The notes under the pieces: generated by a model
Told to the model about the DNA's origin: nothing
What the model saw: the letters and a program-made list of their open reading frames with translations, nothing else
Database searches by the model: none
Shown here: in pieces, positions 1 to 10,183 of the stretch
Numbering within the stretch: position 1 is the stretch's first letter
How the letters are laid out: each line of letters starts with the position of its first letter
Program-made: the position numbers and the translations under genes
NCBI GenBank assembly: GCA_900543945.1
Contig: UQTN01000022.1
Coordinates: forward strand, 1 to 22,919
Reading direction: 5' to 3'
Origin: an uncultured Collinsella sp.
GTDB lineage: Bacteria; Actinomycetota; Coriobacteriia; Coriobacteriales; Coriobacteriaceae
Length of the DNA: 22,919 nt

Positions 1-40
1 TTCTCTCGGAAAACTTCGCGAAGCCCAGTTTCCGAGAGAA
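1..40 (-). terminator. Hairpin downstream of carB, possible terminator
   Basis: Positions 1-12 are perfectly complementary to 29-40, and the pairing continues inward through AAACT/AGTTT with one bulged A and a self-complementary CTTCGCGAAG. The hairpin lies 35 bp past the carB stop, where a terminator is expected. The stretch that would hold the U-tract on the minus strand is outside the window, so terminator function is inferred from position and stem strength only. Confidence 0.45.
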
Positions 41-75
41 AGTGTCCGGCTGCCGCCCCGGCCGACCCGGTCACA

Positions 76-3390
<3,315 letters not shown>

Positions 3391-3392
3391 TG

Positions 3393-4832
3393 TTAGTTCT
3401 CCTCGGTCGCAGCGTTCTCGGACTCGGCGAAATTCCAGCCGGCGAGGCGGTCCTTCGCGGTGTCGATGTCCAGGTAGTTCTCCTCGCCGTCCATGAGTCG
3501 CGTAAAGGCGGTAAAGAGATAGTGGGCATCGGTGGGGCCAGGCGAAGCCTCGGGGTGGTACTGGACCGAGAAGCACGGGGCGTCGAGCAGCTGGATGCCC
3601 TCGGCGGTGCCGTCGTTGAGGTTCACATGTGTCAGGCGAATGCGACCAAAGCGCTCGTTCATCACGACCGGCGCGATGCCGCGACGCACCCAGGCGCGCA
3701 GGTCGCCATCGGCCGCATGCTCGGTTTCGCCGCCGGAAAGCTCCGGAATCAGTTTGCCCAGACTGGGGAACAGCAGACCAAAGCCGTGGTTTTGCGCGGT
3801 GATCTCCACGCGACGGCTCACCAGATTCATAACCGGCTGGTTACCGCCACGGTGACCGAATTTAAGCTTTTCCATTTGGGCGCCGCCCGCCAAGCTGATC
3901 ATCTGGTGACCAAGGCAAATGCCAAAGACCGGCACCTTGCCGATCAGCTGCTGCACCTGCTCATAGGTCTCCACCACGGCATCGGGGTCGCCGGGGCCGT
4001 TGGACAAAAAGACGCCATCGGGATTCATGTCGAGTACCTGCTGGGCGGGCGTATCCCACGGCACGACGGTGAGATCGCAGCCGGCACGGACCAGGCCCTC
4101 CAGAATACCGCGCTTCACACCGCAGTCGTAGGCGACCACTTTGTGACGGGCAGGAGCGGCAGCCGCAAGCGCAAAGTCATGCGTGGCAGGCAGGTCGGCG
4201 GCCACAAATTCGTGAGGCGCGGGGCAACTTACGGTCTTGACCAGGTTCTCGCCTACCAGCGTGGGCGCAGCGGCCAGACACTCGGCAAGCTCGTCGACGT
4301 CGAAGATCTCGGTCGAGATAATGCCCATCTTGGAACCATTGTCGCGCAGATGGCGCACCAGAGCGCGGGTGTCGACACCCTCGATAGCGACGATGCCGTG
4401 AGCGCGCAGGTACTCCGGCACGCTGACGGCCGAGCGCCAGTTAGAAGGCGTGGCGCACATGTCGCGAACGATCATGCCGCGCATGGCCGGAGCGCTCGCA
4501 GGGCGCACGGCGTCGCCGGGGAAGGCCGACTGGACGTCGGTCTCGTCGATACCGTAGTTGCCGATCTGCGGGTAGGTCATGGTTACGATTTGACCGGCAT
4601 AACTCGGGTCGGTCATGACCTCAAAGTAGCCCTCGAGCGAGGTATTGAAGCAGACTTCGCCGGTCGCGGTGCCCTCGGCGCCGCATGCACGTCCATAAAA
4701 AATGGTCCCATCCTCAAGATACAGGATGCAGGGACCGCAGGTGCCCTTGCTGGTTTTGGCCAGCATACGCTGGCAAAGCTCGCTGGGCGCGAAGGTGCGG
4801 GCGGCAGCGCCCGCGATATGGTTGTTCGCCAT
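3393..4832 (-). CDS. carA: Carbamoyl-phosphate synthase small (glutaminase) subunit, enlarged
   Basis: The product hydrolyses glutamine and delivers ammonia to CarB. The N-terminal CPSase domain shows GEVCFNTSLEGYFEVMTDPS (about residues 59-78). The class I amidotransferase domain has the Cys306 nucleophile in FGICLGHQ and the His426/Glu428 pair in YHPEASPGP. At 479 residues it is about 100 longer than typical CarA (about 360-390). I see three additions: about 33 residues before the usual N-terminus, an insert at about 351-398 between QNHGF and THVNLNDGT (E. coli CarA has a short link there), and an acidic tail of about 30 residues. The start MANNHIAG follows GGGAAGGAG at good spacing; an upstream ATG seven codons earlier lacks one. 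Catalytic residues are intact, so the enzyme should be active. Confidence 0.95.
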   Translation of the reverse strand: MANNHIAGAAARTFAPSELCQRMLAKTSKGTCGPCILYLEDGTIFYGRACGAEGTATGEVCFNTSLEGYFEVMTDPSYAGQIVTMTYPQIGNYGIDETDVQSAFPGDAVRPASAPAMRGMIVRDMCATPSNWRSAVSVPEYLRAHGIVAIEGVDTRALVRHLRDNGSKMGIISTEIFDVDELAECLAAAPTLVGENLVKTVSCPAPHEFVAADLPATHDFALAAAAPARHKVVAYDCGVKRGILEGLVRAGCDLTVVPWDTPAQQVLDMNPDGVFLSNGPGDPDAVVETYEQVQQLIGKVPVFGICLGHQMISLAGGAQMEKLKFGHRGGNQPVMNLVSRRVEITAQNHGFGLLFPSLGKLIPELSGGETEHAADGDLRAWVRRGIAPVVMNERFGRIRLTHVNLNDGTAEGIQLLDAPCFSVQYHPEASPGPTDAHYLFTAFTRLMDGEENYLDIDTAKDRLAGWNFAESENAATEEN

Positions 4833-4843
4833 AATTCTCCTTC

Positions 4844-4861
4844 CCGGTCTCACAGGACCGG
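4844..4861 (-). promoter_or_regulatory. Small hairpin next to the carA ribosome binding site
   Basis: CCGGTC pairs with GACCGG across a 6-nt loop, and the stem ends where the carA ribosome binding site begins. A second short inverted repeat (GCGGT-N6-ACCGC) is at 4886-4901. A role in translational control of carAB is possible, but I do not recognise a PyrR-binding or riboswitch consensus. Confidence 0.3.
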
Positions 4862-4949
4862 CTTAAAGGTGTGTAGTTAGGCCTCGCGGTATTGTAACCG
4901 CAAGCATGCCTCATGGCGTTAATTTCATAGAAATGTTTACAAAGTGATA

Positions 4950-4971
4950 ATTATGACTTTCTATGCATAAT
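4950..4971 (-). promoter_or_regulatory. Inverted repeat upstream of carA, possible operator
   Basis: ATTATG and CATAAT form a perfect inverted repeat separated by 10 nt in an AT-rich island (4921-4980) that stands out from its GC-rich surroundings. The overlapping GTGATAATTATGAC is also nearly palindromic. AT-rich palindromes of this kind recall ARG boxes, and carAB is often arginine-regulated, but the match to the ARG-box consensus is loose. The stretch 4833-5038 carries no gene and should hold the carA promoter. Confidence 0.3.
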
Positions 4972-4990
4972 GATTTTTCTGGGACGGGGA

Positions 4991-5032
4991 TTAAAAATCA
5001 TCCCGCGGGGCTTGTGGCTCACGCGGGATGAT
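4991..5032 (-). terminator. Rho-independent terminator after the ABC exporter unit
   Basis: ATCATCCCGCG pairs perfectly over 11 bp (4997-5007 with 5022-5032), and the minus-strand RNA continues into a run of five U. It lies just past the stop of the membrane protein gene and upstream of the carA control region, so it separates the two transcription units. Confidence 0.85.
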
Positions 5033-5038
5033 GGCGTC

Positions 5039-6004
5039 TTACTTTTTCTTGTCCTGTTCCAGCAGATCGGACGGTGAGCGATCGGGCTTGCCGCCGCGGA
5101 AAATCTCGCGGCCATGCAGACGATGCTCCAGGTCACGTTCGGCCTTTTCCTCGTCAATCTTGGTCTGGCTCACCACCGGGTCCTCGATCAGCGACGAAAC
5201 CGAGTTCACCTGTTTTTGAATGCGCTCGGCAATGGTGTCGTCCATGCTTACGATGCGCATCTTCCAGTCGATACTCGTGGCGTTGGATGAGCTCTTGGTC
5301 CACACAAACGTCAAAATGGCGCTCTGATGACCCCGCGCGGGAAACATGCCAAAGAAGGAATCGTGCTGAATGTTGCTATTCTCGTCGATATAGGCGTGAA
5401 CGTTATACACCACGCGGTCGATCTTATCGTTGAGCAGCGCGTTGGTCGCAAGCGCAGCGGCCTGAATCTGCCCGTTGGACAGCAGCTCGAGCTCGTTGGC
5501 AGACGATGTGTCCAACACCGTCACCTCGACCGTGCCCGTACGCTCATCAGCTTCATCGACGGTAAAGTCGAGCGGGAACTGCGTAAAGCCGTTGCCCCAC
5601 TCAAGGCCGCCTTTTAGCGCCGTCGAAACGGTATCGACCGAAACGCTCTCGGACAGGTTGGCGGTGTTCAGACGACGCATCACGCCGTAGCCGATCTGCA
5701 TGCCCACGATCAGCACCAAAATACCAATGACCACGGCCATCGCGGTCTTCGTAATGGTATGACTCACCTGCGAACCCGAAGGATCGTCCTCGGACAGCGG
5801 GTCGATATGTTTTGCCTGGCTCGCGCGGTCCTCGCTGCGCAGCTGCGCTAGCGCCGCTTTGTCACCGCGCTTGGCCGCAGCCTCCTTCTCACGCATGCGC
5901 TCGGTTCGCTTTTTGGCAAGCGTGGGATCCAAGACACCGGATGCATCGATTTCGGAGAATAACTCCGTCACTTCTTCCGGAGTCAAAGGGTTCTTGTCAG
6001 CCAT
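5039..6004 (-). CDS. Single-pass membrane protein of unknown function
   Basis: I do not recognise this 321-residue protein. Residues 1-85 are hydrophilic and rich in Lys, Arg and Glu (KKRTERMREKEAAAKRGDK near 31-49). One clear membrane segment follows at about 88-106 (AMAVVIGILVLIVGMQIGYG). The remaining roughly 210 residues are soluble, with mixed strand/helix character and a charged C-terminus ending in KKK. The positive-inside rule predicts a cytoplasmic N-terminus and an external C-terminal domain. AGGAAG precedes the ATG. The gene begins 19 nt after the ABC exporter stop and shares its terminator, so the two are very probably co-transcribed; an accessory role for the exporter is inference only. 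Confidence 0.85.
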   Translation of the reverse strand: MADKNPLTPEEVTELFSEIDASGVLDPTLAKKRTERMREKEAAAKRGDKAALAQLRSEDRASQAKHIDPLSEDDPSGSQVSHTITKTAMAVVIGILVLIVGMQIGYGVMRRLNTANLSESVSVDTVSTALKGGLEWGNGFTQFPLDFTVDEADERTGTVEVTVLDTSSANELELLSNGQIQAAALATNALLNDKIDRVVYNVHAYIDENSNIQHDSFFGMFPARGHQSAILTFVWTKSSSNATSIDWKMRIVSMDDTIAERIQKQVNSVSSLIEDPVVSQTKIDEEKAERDLEHRLHGREIFRGGKPDRSPSDLLEQDKKK

Positions 6005-6023
6005 AAACTTCCTGTCATATCAA

Positions 6024-7796
6024 TCAGTCGAGCTCGTGCGCACGCACACCTTCGAACTGCATTCGATAGTAACGGGCATAGGTGCCGCCACGGGCGAGAA
6101 GCTCCTCGTGCGTGCCACGCTCCACAACGCGACCATGCTCAACGGTCGCAATCTCATCGGCATGCTTAATGGTCGAAAGACGGTGGGCAATGATGATTGT
6201 GGTACGGCCGCGTGCCAGCTCTTCGAGTGACTCCTGCACCGCCTCCTCGCTCTCGTTATCCAAAGCACTCGTCGCCTCGTCCAAAATCAGGATCTTGGGG
6301 TTCTTGAGAAACACGCGCGCAATGGCAACGCGTTGCTTCTGTCCGCCCGAAAGACGGCTGCCACGCTCGCCCACGACCGTGTCATAACCCTGTGGAAGCG
6401 ACTCGATAAAGGCATCGATGTTGGCGCGACGGGCGGCCTCGGCGATCTCTCCTGCCGTAGCGCCCGGCTTGCCATAGGCGATGTTCTCGCCAATCGTACC
6501 GTCAAATAGATAGACATCCTGCTGCACCAGGCCGATGACGCGGCGCAGGCTCTGCTGCGTCACATCGCGCACGTCCTGGCCGTCGATGCTAATGGATCCG
6601 GTAGCCACGTCATAAAAGCGCGGCAGCAGCGAACAGGTCGTGGACTTGCCGCCGCCCGAAGGGCCAACCAAAGCGATGGTCTGCCCGGGCTTGATGGACA
6701 GGTCCATATGGTCGATAACGGGACGCTCGTCGGCATCGCCCTCGCCCAGCTCAACATCCTCGTAGTTAAAGCACACGTCGTGATAAACCACGGCGCCGGC
6801 GGTCACCTGCAGATCCGTGGCGCCCGGCTTGTCCTGGATATCCGGCGCGGTCGAGAGCACCTCGTCCATGCGCTTAAAGCCGGCGATGGCCTTCTGATAC
6901 GTTTCGGCCGAATTGACGAGCGTCTCGAGCGGCGTGCAGAACAGCGAAATATAGAGTGCAAAGGTCGCCATATCGACCGCCTGCAGCTGTCCCTGGGCGA
7001 CCAGCCAGCCGCCCAGCAGTACCACGATCACATAGAGCACACCCGAGAGCAGGCCATACGTCGCAGTATAGACGCCCATGGCGTGATACATGTTCTCCTT
7101 GGACGAAAGGTAGCGATTGTTGGAGGCGCGGAACTTGAAGCGTTCGGTCTCCTCATTGGCAAAGCTCTTGACCACGCGCATGCCCGCCAGCGAATCCTGC
7201 AGCTGCGCATTGATGCCGCTGATTTTTTTGCGATTGTCGCTAAAGACCTCGCGCATGCGCATGTTCTGCCAAAACATGATGACCGCAAACGCTGCTGTCA
7301 CCACAGCCATGGCGAGCGCCAGCACCGGGGCGATGGTAAAGAGAATCACAAACGAGCCGATAATCTCGATGCCGCAGATGATGATCCACTCGGGCACGTG
7401 GTGCGCCGCCTCGCAGATATCGAACAGGTCGTTGACCACGCGGCTCATCATGTCGCCCGAGCTGTTACGGTCGAAGTACGCAAAGCTAAAGCGCTCATAC
7501 TGGTCGAACAGGTCCTCGCGCATCTTGGACTCCATGCGCGCACCCATCACGTGACCCCAATAGCTCACAAAATAGCGGCAGGCGCAGCGGACGGCATACA
7601 TCAGCACCAAACCCACCGCGATCATACCGAGCGCCTGCATAATGGCAGCCTGACCCTGGGTAAAGAGCCCACCGGTCAAATTGCGCAGGATAATGGGGAA
7701 CGCCAGGTCAATGGCGGCAAGCACCAGAGCACAAACAGTATCAGCAACAAAAAGCCCCATCTGGGGCTCGTAATACGAGAGAAACCTTTTAAACAT
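6024..7796 (-). CDS. ABC exporter half-transporter (fused permease and ATPase)
   Basis: This 590-residue protein has the layout of type IV ABC exporters. A six-helix membrane domain covers about residues 15-315 and an ATPase domain about 330-585. Visible motifs are Walker A GPSGGGKST (378-386), the Q-loop region GLVQQDVYLFDGT (422-434), the signature LSGGQ (482-486), Walker B ILILDEAT with Asp506/Glu507, and the switch His538 in IIAHRLST. All ATPase residues are intact, so a homodimer should be active. Only one half-transporter is encoded here, and the substrate (drug, lipid or peptide) cannot be read from the sequence. GAGGATTGC precedes the ATG. It leads the unit containing the downstream single-pass membrane protein. 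Confidence 0.93.
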   Translation of the reverse strand: MFKRFLSYYEPQMGLFVADTVCALVLAAIDLAFPIILRNLTGGLFTQGQAAIMQALGMIAVGLVLMYAVRCACRYFVSYWGHVMGARMESKMREDLFDQYERFSFAYFDRNSSGDMMSRVVNDLFDICEAAHHVPEWIIICGIEIIGSFVILFTIAPVLALAMAVVTAAFAVIMFWQNMRMREVFSDNRKKISGINAQLQDSLAGMRVVKSFANEETERFKFRASNNRYLSSKENMYHAMGVYTATYGLLSGVLYVIVVLLGGWLVAQGQLQAVDMATFALYISLFCTPLETLVNSAETYQKAIAGFKRMDEVLSTAPDIQDKPGATDLQVTAGAVVYHDVCFNYEDVELGEGDADERPVIDHMDLSIKPGQTIALVGPSGGGKSTTCSLLPRFYDVATGSISIDGQDVRDVTQQSLRRVIGLVQQDVYLFDGTIGENIAYGKPGATAGEIAEAARRANIDAFIESLPQGYDTVVGERGSRLSGGQKQRVAIARVFLKNPKILILDEATSALDNESEEAVQESLEELARGRTTIIIAHRLSTIKHADEIATVEHGRVVERGTHEELLARGGTYARYYRMQFEGVRAHELD

Positions 7797-7831
7797 GCAA
7801 TCCTCGAAGAGAAATAAATAGCGTGAGAAAT

Positions 7832-7844
7832 CCGGTTGAACCGG
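7832..7844. promoter_or_regulatory. Palindrome upstream of the ABC exporter gene
   Basis: CCGGTT-G-AACCGG is a perfect 13-bp palindrome 36 bp upstream of the exporter start. It could be a repressor site or a small RNA hairpin in the leader. No promoter of good quality can be assigned around it. Confidence 0.3.
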
Positions 7845-7904
7845 TCAGGCTGAAAACAAAGCGTCCCAACAAGCATAACGCCGATGTTCTGGCAGCGTCA
7901 GCGA

Positions 7905-8002
7905 AAACGTCCCTAAGCGAGCAAGGTGCCTTGAAAGAGGAGCGACGCGTACTTCGGTACGCGAGCGACGATTGAAAGGCAGATTGCCGCTTAGGGGCGT
8001 TT
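7905..8002. ncRNA. Long structured hairpin with TTCG loop in a gene-free stretch
   Basis: The 98 nt fold into one long imperfect hairpin. AAACG(T)CCCTAAGCG (7905-7919) pairs with CGCTTAGGGGCGTTT (7988-8002). GCAA pairs with TTGC, TGCCTT (7927-7932) with AAGGCA (7976-7981), and CGCGTAC (7946-7952) with GTACGCG (7957-7963) around a TTCG tetraloop. The paired blocks are separated by purine-rich internal loops (GG/GA and a larger loop). The octamer GAGCGACG occurs on both sides of the apical stem. No open frame fits. It could be a structured RNA (the TTCG loop suggests the plus strand) or an interspersed palindromic repeat. The stretch 7797-8043 holds no gene. Confidence 0.55.
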
Positions 8003-8015
8003 GCAGCGTCGACTC

Positions 8016-8043
8016 GTTACGCGGTTTGGTAAAACCGCGTAAC
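8016..8043 (-). terminator. Perfect 12-bp hairpin right after the Nudix gene
   Basis: GTTACGCGGTTT pairs without mismatch with AAACCGCGTAAC across a 4-nt loop and abuts the Nudix stop codon. No T-rich tract follows on the minus strand, so it may be a weak terminator or an mRNA 3'-end stabiliser. Confidence 0.5.
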
Positions 8044-8739
8044 CTAGAGCTCGGCCCCGCCCAAGCGGTGCGCGATGCTATCGCAGGCCAAGGCGCCCAC
8101 GACGGTCTTGGCGTCTTCGATCTTGCCGTCGAGCACGGCGTCGATCAGCTCGTGCAGCGGCACCAGGTCCACGTTGACAAACTCGTCATCATCGGGGTTG
8201 GGCGCATCAAACTCGAGCTTGGTAGCCAAGTAGATGTGGATGATCTCATCGCAAAAACCACAGGACGTGACAATCGACGTCAAAAAGCGAATACGACCAG
8301 CCCTAAAGCCCGTCTCCTCATGCAGTTCGCGCTTGGCGCAATCGAGCGGGTCCTCGCCTGGATCGAGCTTGCCGGCGGGAATCTCGACCGTCACGCGGTC
8401 GATGGCGGTGCGGTACTGACGCACCAGTACGATCTTGCCACTCTCGGTCAGCGCCACAACGGCCGCCGCACCCGGATGGCGAACGATATCGCGGGCGCTG
8501 CGGCGACCGTTGGGCAGCTCAACCTCAAGACGGTGGACATCGAGGATCTTGCCCTTCCAGGCACACTCCTCCGAAAGAATCTTCTCGTGCAGCTCGACAT
8601 CGTGCGGGTCGTCGTCGCCCAACACCAGCGCCGGCTCGTCAGCGACCTCGCCACCAGGCTCGCCCTCGGCGTGCCCATACATGCGGCTGTCCTCTTCAAC
8701 GATCTGCGCATCCACGAGCTCTTCGTTCTTCTCGTCCAT
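8044..8739 (-). CDS. Nudix hydrolase, ADP-ribose pyrophosphatase type
   Basis: The product should hydrolyse a nucleoside diphosphate linked to another group, most likely ADP-ribose to AMP and ribose 5-phosphate. The Nudix box G-x5-E-x7-REL-x-EE-x-GF is complete (GKLDPGE ... RELHEETGF, about residues 123-145 from the chosen start). Upstream, VRQYRTAIDRVTVEIPAGKL is typical of the ADP-ribose pyrophosphatase subfamily. The protein has about 231 residues, with a strongly acidic, low-complexity N-terminal extension of about 50 residues ahead of the usual domain. I chose the second ATG because GAGAGGA lies 9 nt upstream; it nearly touches the first ATG at 8748. The gene begins 21 nt after the purD stop and probably shares its transcript. 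Confidence 0.88.
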   Translation of the reverse strand: MDEKNEELVDAQIVEEDSRMYGHAEGEPGGEVADEPALVLGDDDPHDVELHEKILSEECAWKGKILDVHRLEVELPNGRRSARDIVRHPGAAAVVALTESGKIVLVRQYRTAIDRVTVEIPAGKLDPGEDPLDCAKRELHEETGFRAGRIRFLTSIVTSCGFCDEIIHIYLATKLEFDAPNPDDDEFVNVDLVPLHELIDAVLDGKIEDAKTVVGALACDSIAHRLGGAEL

Positions 8740-8760
8740 CCGTCTCATTCCTCTCGGATT

Positions 8761-10065
8761 TTAGGCATCCCAGGCGTCGCGGCCGCGCAGCGCGCGCAGG
8801 CCGATGTCGTGGCGCAGGGTCTTGCCTTCAAAATCAATCTTCTCGCAGGCATCGTAGGCAAGGTTGCGAGCGTTCTCGAACGTGTCACCCAGAGCGGTTA
8901 CGGCAAGCACGCGGCCGCCGTTGGTCACGAGCTGGCCATCCACCACGGCGGTGCCCGCGTGGTACACGGTCACGTTCTCCATGGCCTCGGCGTCGGCGAT
9001 ACCGGTGATGACCTTGCCCTTCTCGTAGCTGCCGGGATAGCCCGCGCTCGTCAGGACAACGGCCACAGCCCACTCGTCACGCCAGTCGAGCTCAATCTGA
9101 TCGAGCTCGCAGTTGGCGCAGGCGAGCATGACCTCAACCAGGTCGTTCTTAAGGCGCGGCAGCACGACCTGCGTCTCGGGGTCGCCAAAGCGGGCATTGA
9201 ACTCCAGCACCTTGGGGCCGGCAGGCGTGAGCATAAAGCCGCCATACAGGCAGCCGCGGTAGTCGATGCCCTCGGCAGCAAGCTCGGCAACGGTCTGCTC
9301 CATGACCGCCACCATGGTGGCGTGTTCCTCGTCGGTCACGATGGGCACCGGGCTGTAGACGCCCATGCCGCCGGTGTTGGGGCCCTTGTCGCCCTCGAGG
9401 GCGCGCTTGTGGTCCTGCGAGGTGGCCATGGGGCGCACGGTCTTGCCGTCGGTAAAGGCGAGCAGCGAGCACTCGGGACCAACGAGCATCTCCTCGATAA
9501 CCACGGTGTTGCCGGCATCGCCAAAGGTGCCGCCAAAGCACTCGCGCACGGCCTCCTCGGCCTGCTCAAGTTCGGTCGCCACGATAACTCCCTTGCCCGC
9601 GGCAAGGCCGTCGGCCTTCACGACCAGCGGAGCGCCCTGCTCGCGCACGTAGGCGAGAGCCGAAGCCTCGTCGGTAAACGAACCATAGGCTGCCGTCGGG
9701 ATACCGGCGCGCTCCATGAGCTGCTTGGAGAACAGCTTGGAACCCTCCATCTGGGCACCCTCGGCACCCGGGCCAAAGCAGGGAATACCTGCCGCGCGCA
9801 CGGCGTCGGCCACGCCCGCCACGAGCGGAGCCTCGGGGCCAATTACCACGAGTCCGCATCCGTGGCTCTGCGCAAACGCCGCCACGGCCGCAGGATCGCA
9901 GTCGTCGAGAACAACGTTCTCGCCGCAGCTCGCGGTGCCGCCGTTACCCGGCGCGATGTAGAGCTTGCCGGCGCGCGGTGATGCTGCGAGCTTAGCTGCC
10001 AAAGCATGCTCGCGGCCGCCGCTGCCCAACAACAGGATGTCGATGGTTTGAGTGTCCGCCTTCAA
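8761..10065 (-). CDS. purD: Phosphoribosylamine-glycine ligase
   Basis: The enzyme joins glycine to phosphoribosylamine using ATP, the second step of purine synthesis. GSGGREHAL (14-22) and GPEAPL (76-81) mark the N-domain. KADGLAAGKGV (150-160) and EFNARFGDPETQ (288-299) belong to the ATP-grasp fold and active site. The open frame extends further upstream, but that part crosses the purA terminator. The start is TTG at 10063-10065, placed 5 nt after GAGGAGG, giving 434 residues, which fits the family (about 420-430). The TTG start may limit expression. It follows purA, another purine gene, with a terminator-like hairpin between, so a separate promoter or partial read-through is likely. Confidence 0.94.
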   Translation of the reverse strand: MKADTQTIDILLLGSGGREHALAAKLAASPRAGKLYIAPGNGGTASCGENVVLDDCDPAAVAAFAQSHGCGLVVIGPEAPLVAGVADAVRAAGIPCFGPGAEGAQMEGSKLFSKQLMERAGIPTAAYGSFTDEASALAYVREQGAPLVVKADGLAAGKGVIVATELEQAEEAVRECFGGTFGDAGNTVVIEEMLVGPECSLLAFTDGKTVRPMATSQDHKRALEGDKGPNTGGMGVYSPVPIVTDEEHATMVAVMEQTVAELAAEGIDYRGCLYGGFMLTPAGPKVLEFNARFGDPETQVVLPRLKNDLVEVMLACANCELDQIELDWRDEWAVAVVLTSAGYPGSYEKGKVITGIADAEAMENVTVYHAGTAVVDGQLVTNGGRVLAVTALGDTFENARNLAYDACEKIDFEGKTLRHDIGLRALRGRDAWDA

Positions 10066-10088
10066 GGGTGCCTCCTCTATGGATGAAT

Positions 10089-10107
10089 GGCTCGCTCCGC
10101 GCGAGCC
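10089..10107 (-). promoter_or_regulatory. Hairpin in the purD leader
   Basis: GGCTCGC pairs with GCGAGCC across a 5-nt loop, about 15 nt upstream of the purD ribosome binding site. It may affect purD translation. No purine riboswitch consensus is visible in 10066-10119. Confidence 0.3.
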
Positions 10108-10119
10108 CTTTGCAAGCAA

Positions 10120-10161
10120 ATATACCCCTCGGCCGCCCGCTTGGGCTGCAAAGGGGTATAT
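10120..10161 (-). terminator. Terminator-like hairpin between purA and purD
   Basis: ATATACCCCT pairs perfectly with AGGGGTATAT, and an inner GCCC/GGGC extends the fold. On the minus strand the stem is followed by TTTGCTTG, a poor U-tract, so it is likely a partial terminator. Confidence 0.6.
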
Positions 10162-10183
10162 CGCAATAACCAAATAGTCCCGA

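Noticed and set aside
7972..9981. Plus-strand open frame of 669 codons opposite the Nudix and purD genes
   Set aside because: It is antisense to two genes with intact family motifs, has no ribosome binding site, and its His/Ala/Leu/Gly-rich composition is typical of the complement of GC-rich codons.
10066..10183. Purine riboswitch upstream of purD
   Set aside because: The spacer holds a terminator-like hairpin and a small stem, but no conserved purine, PRPP or ZTP riboswitch core could be recognised.
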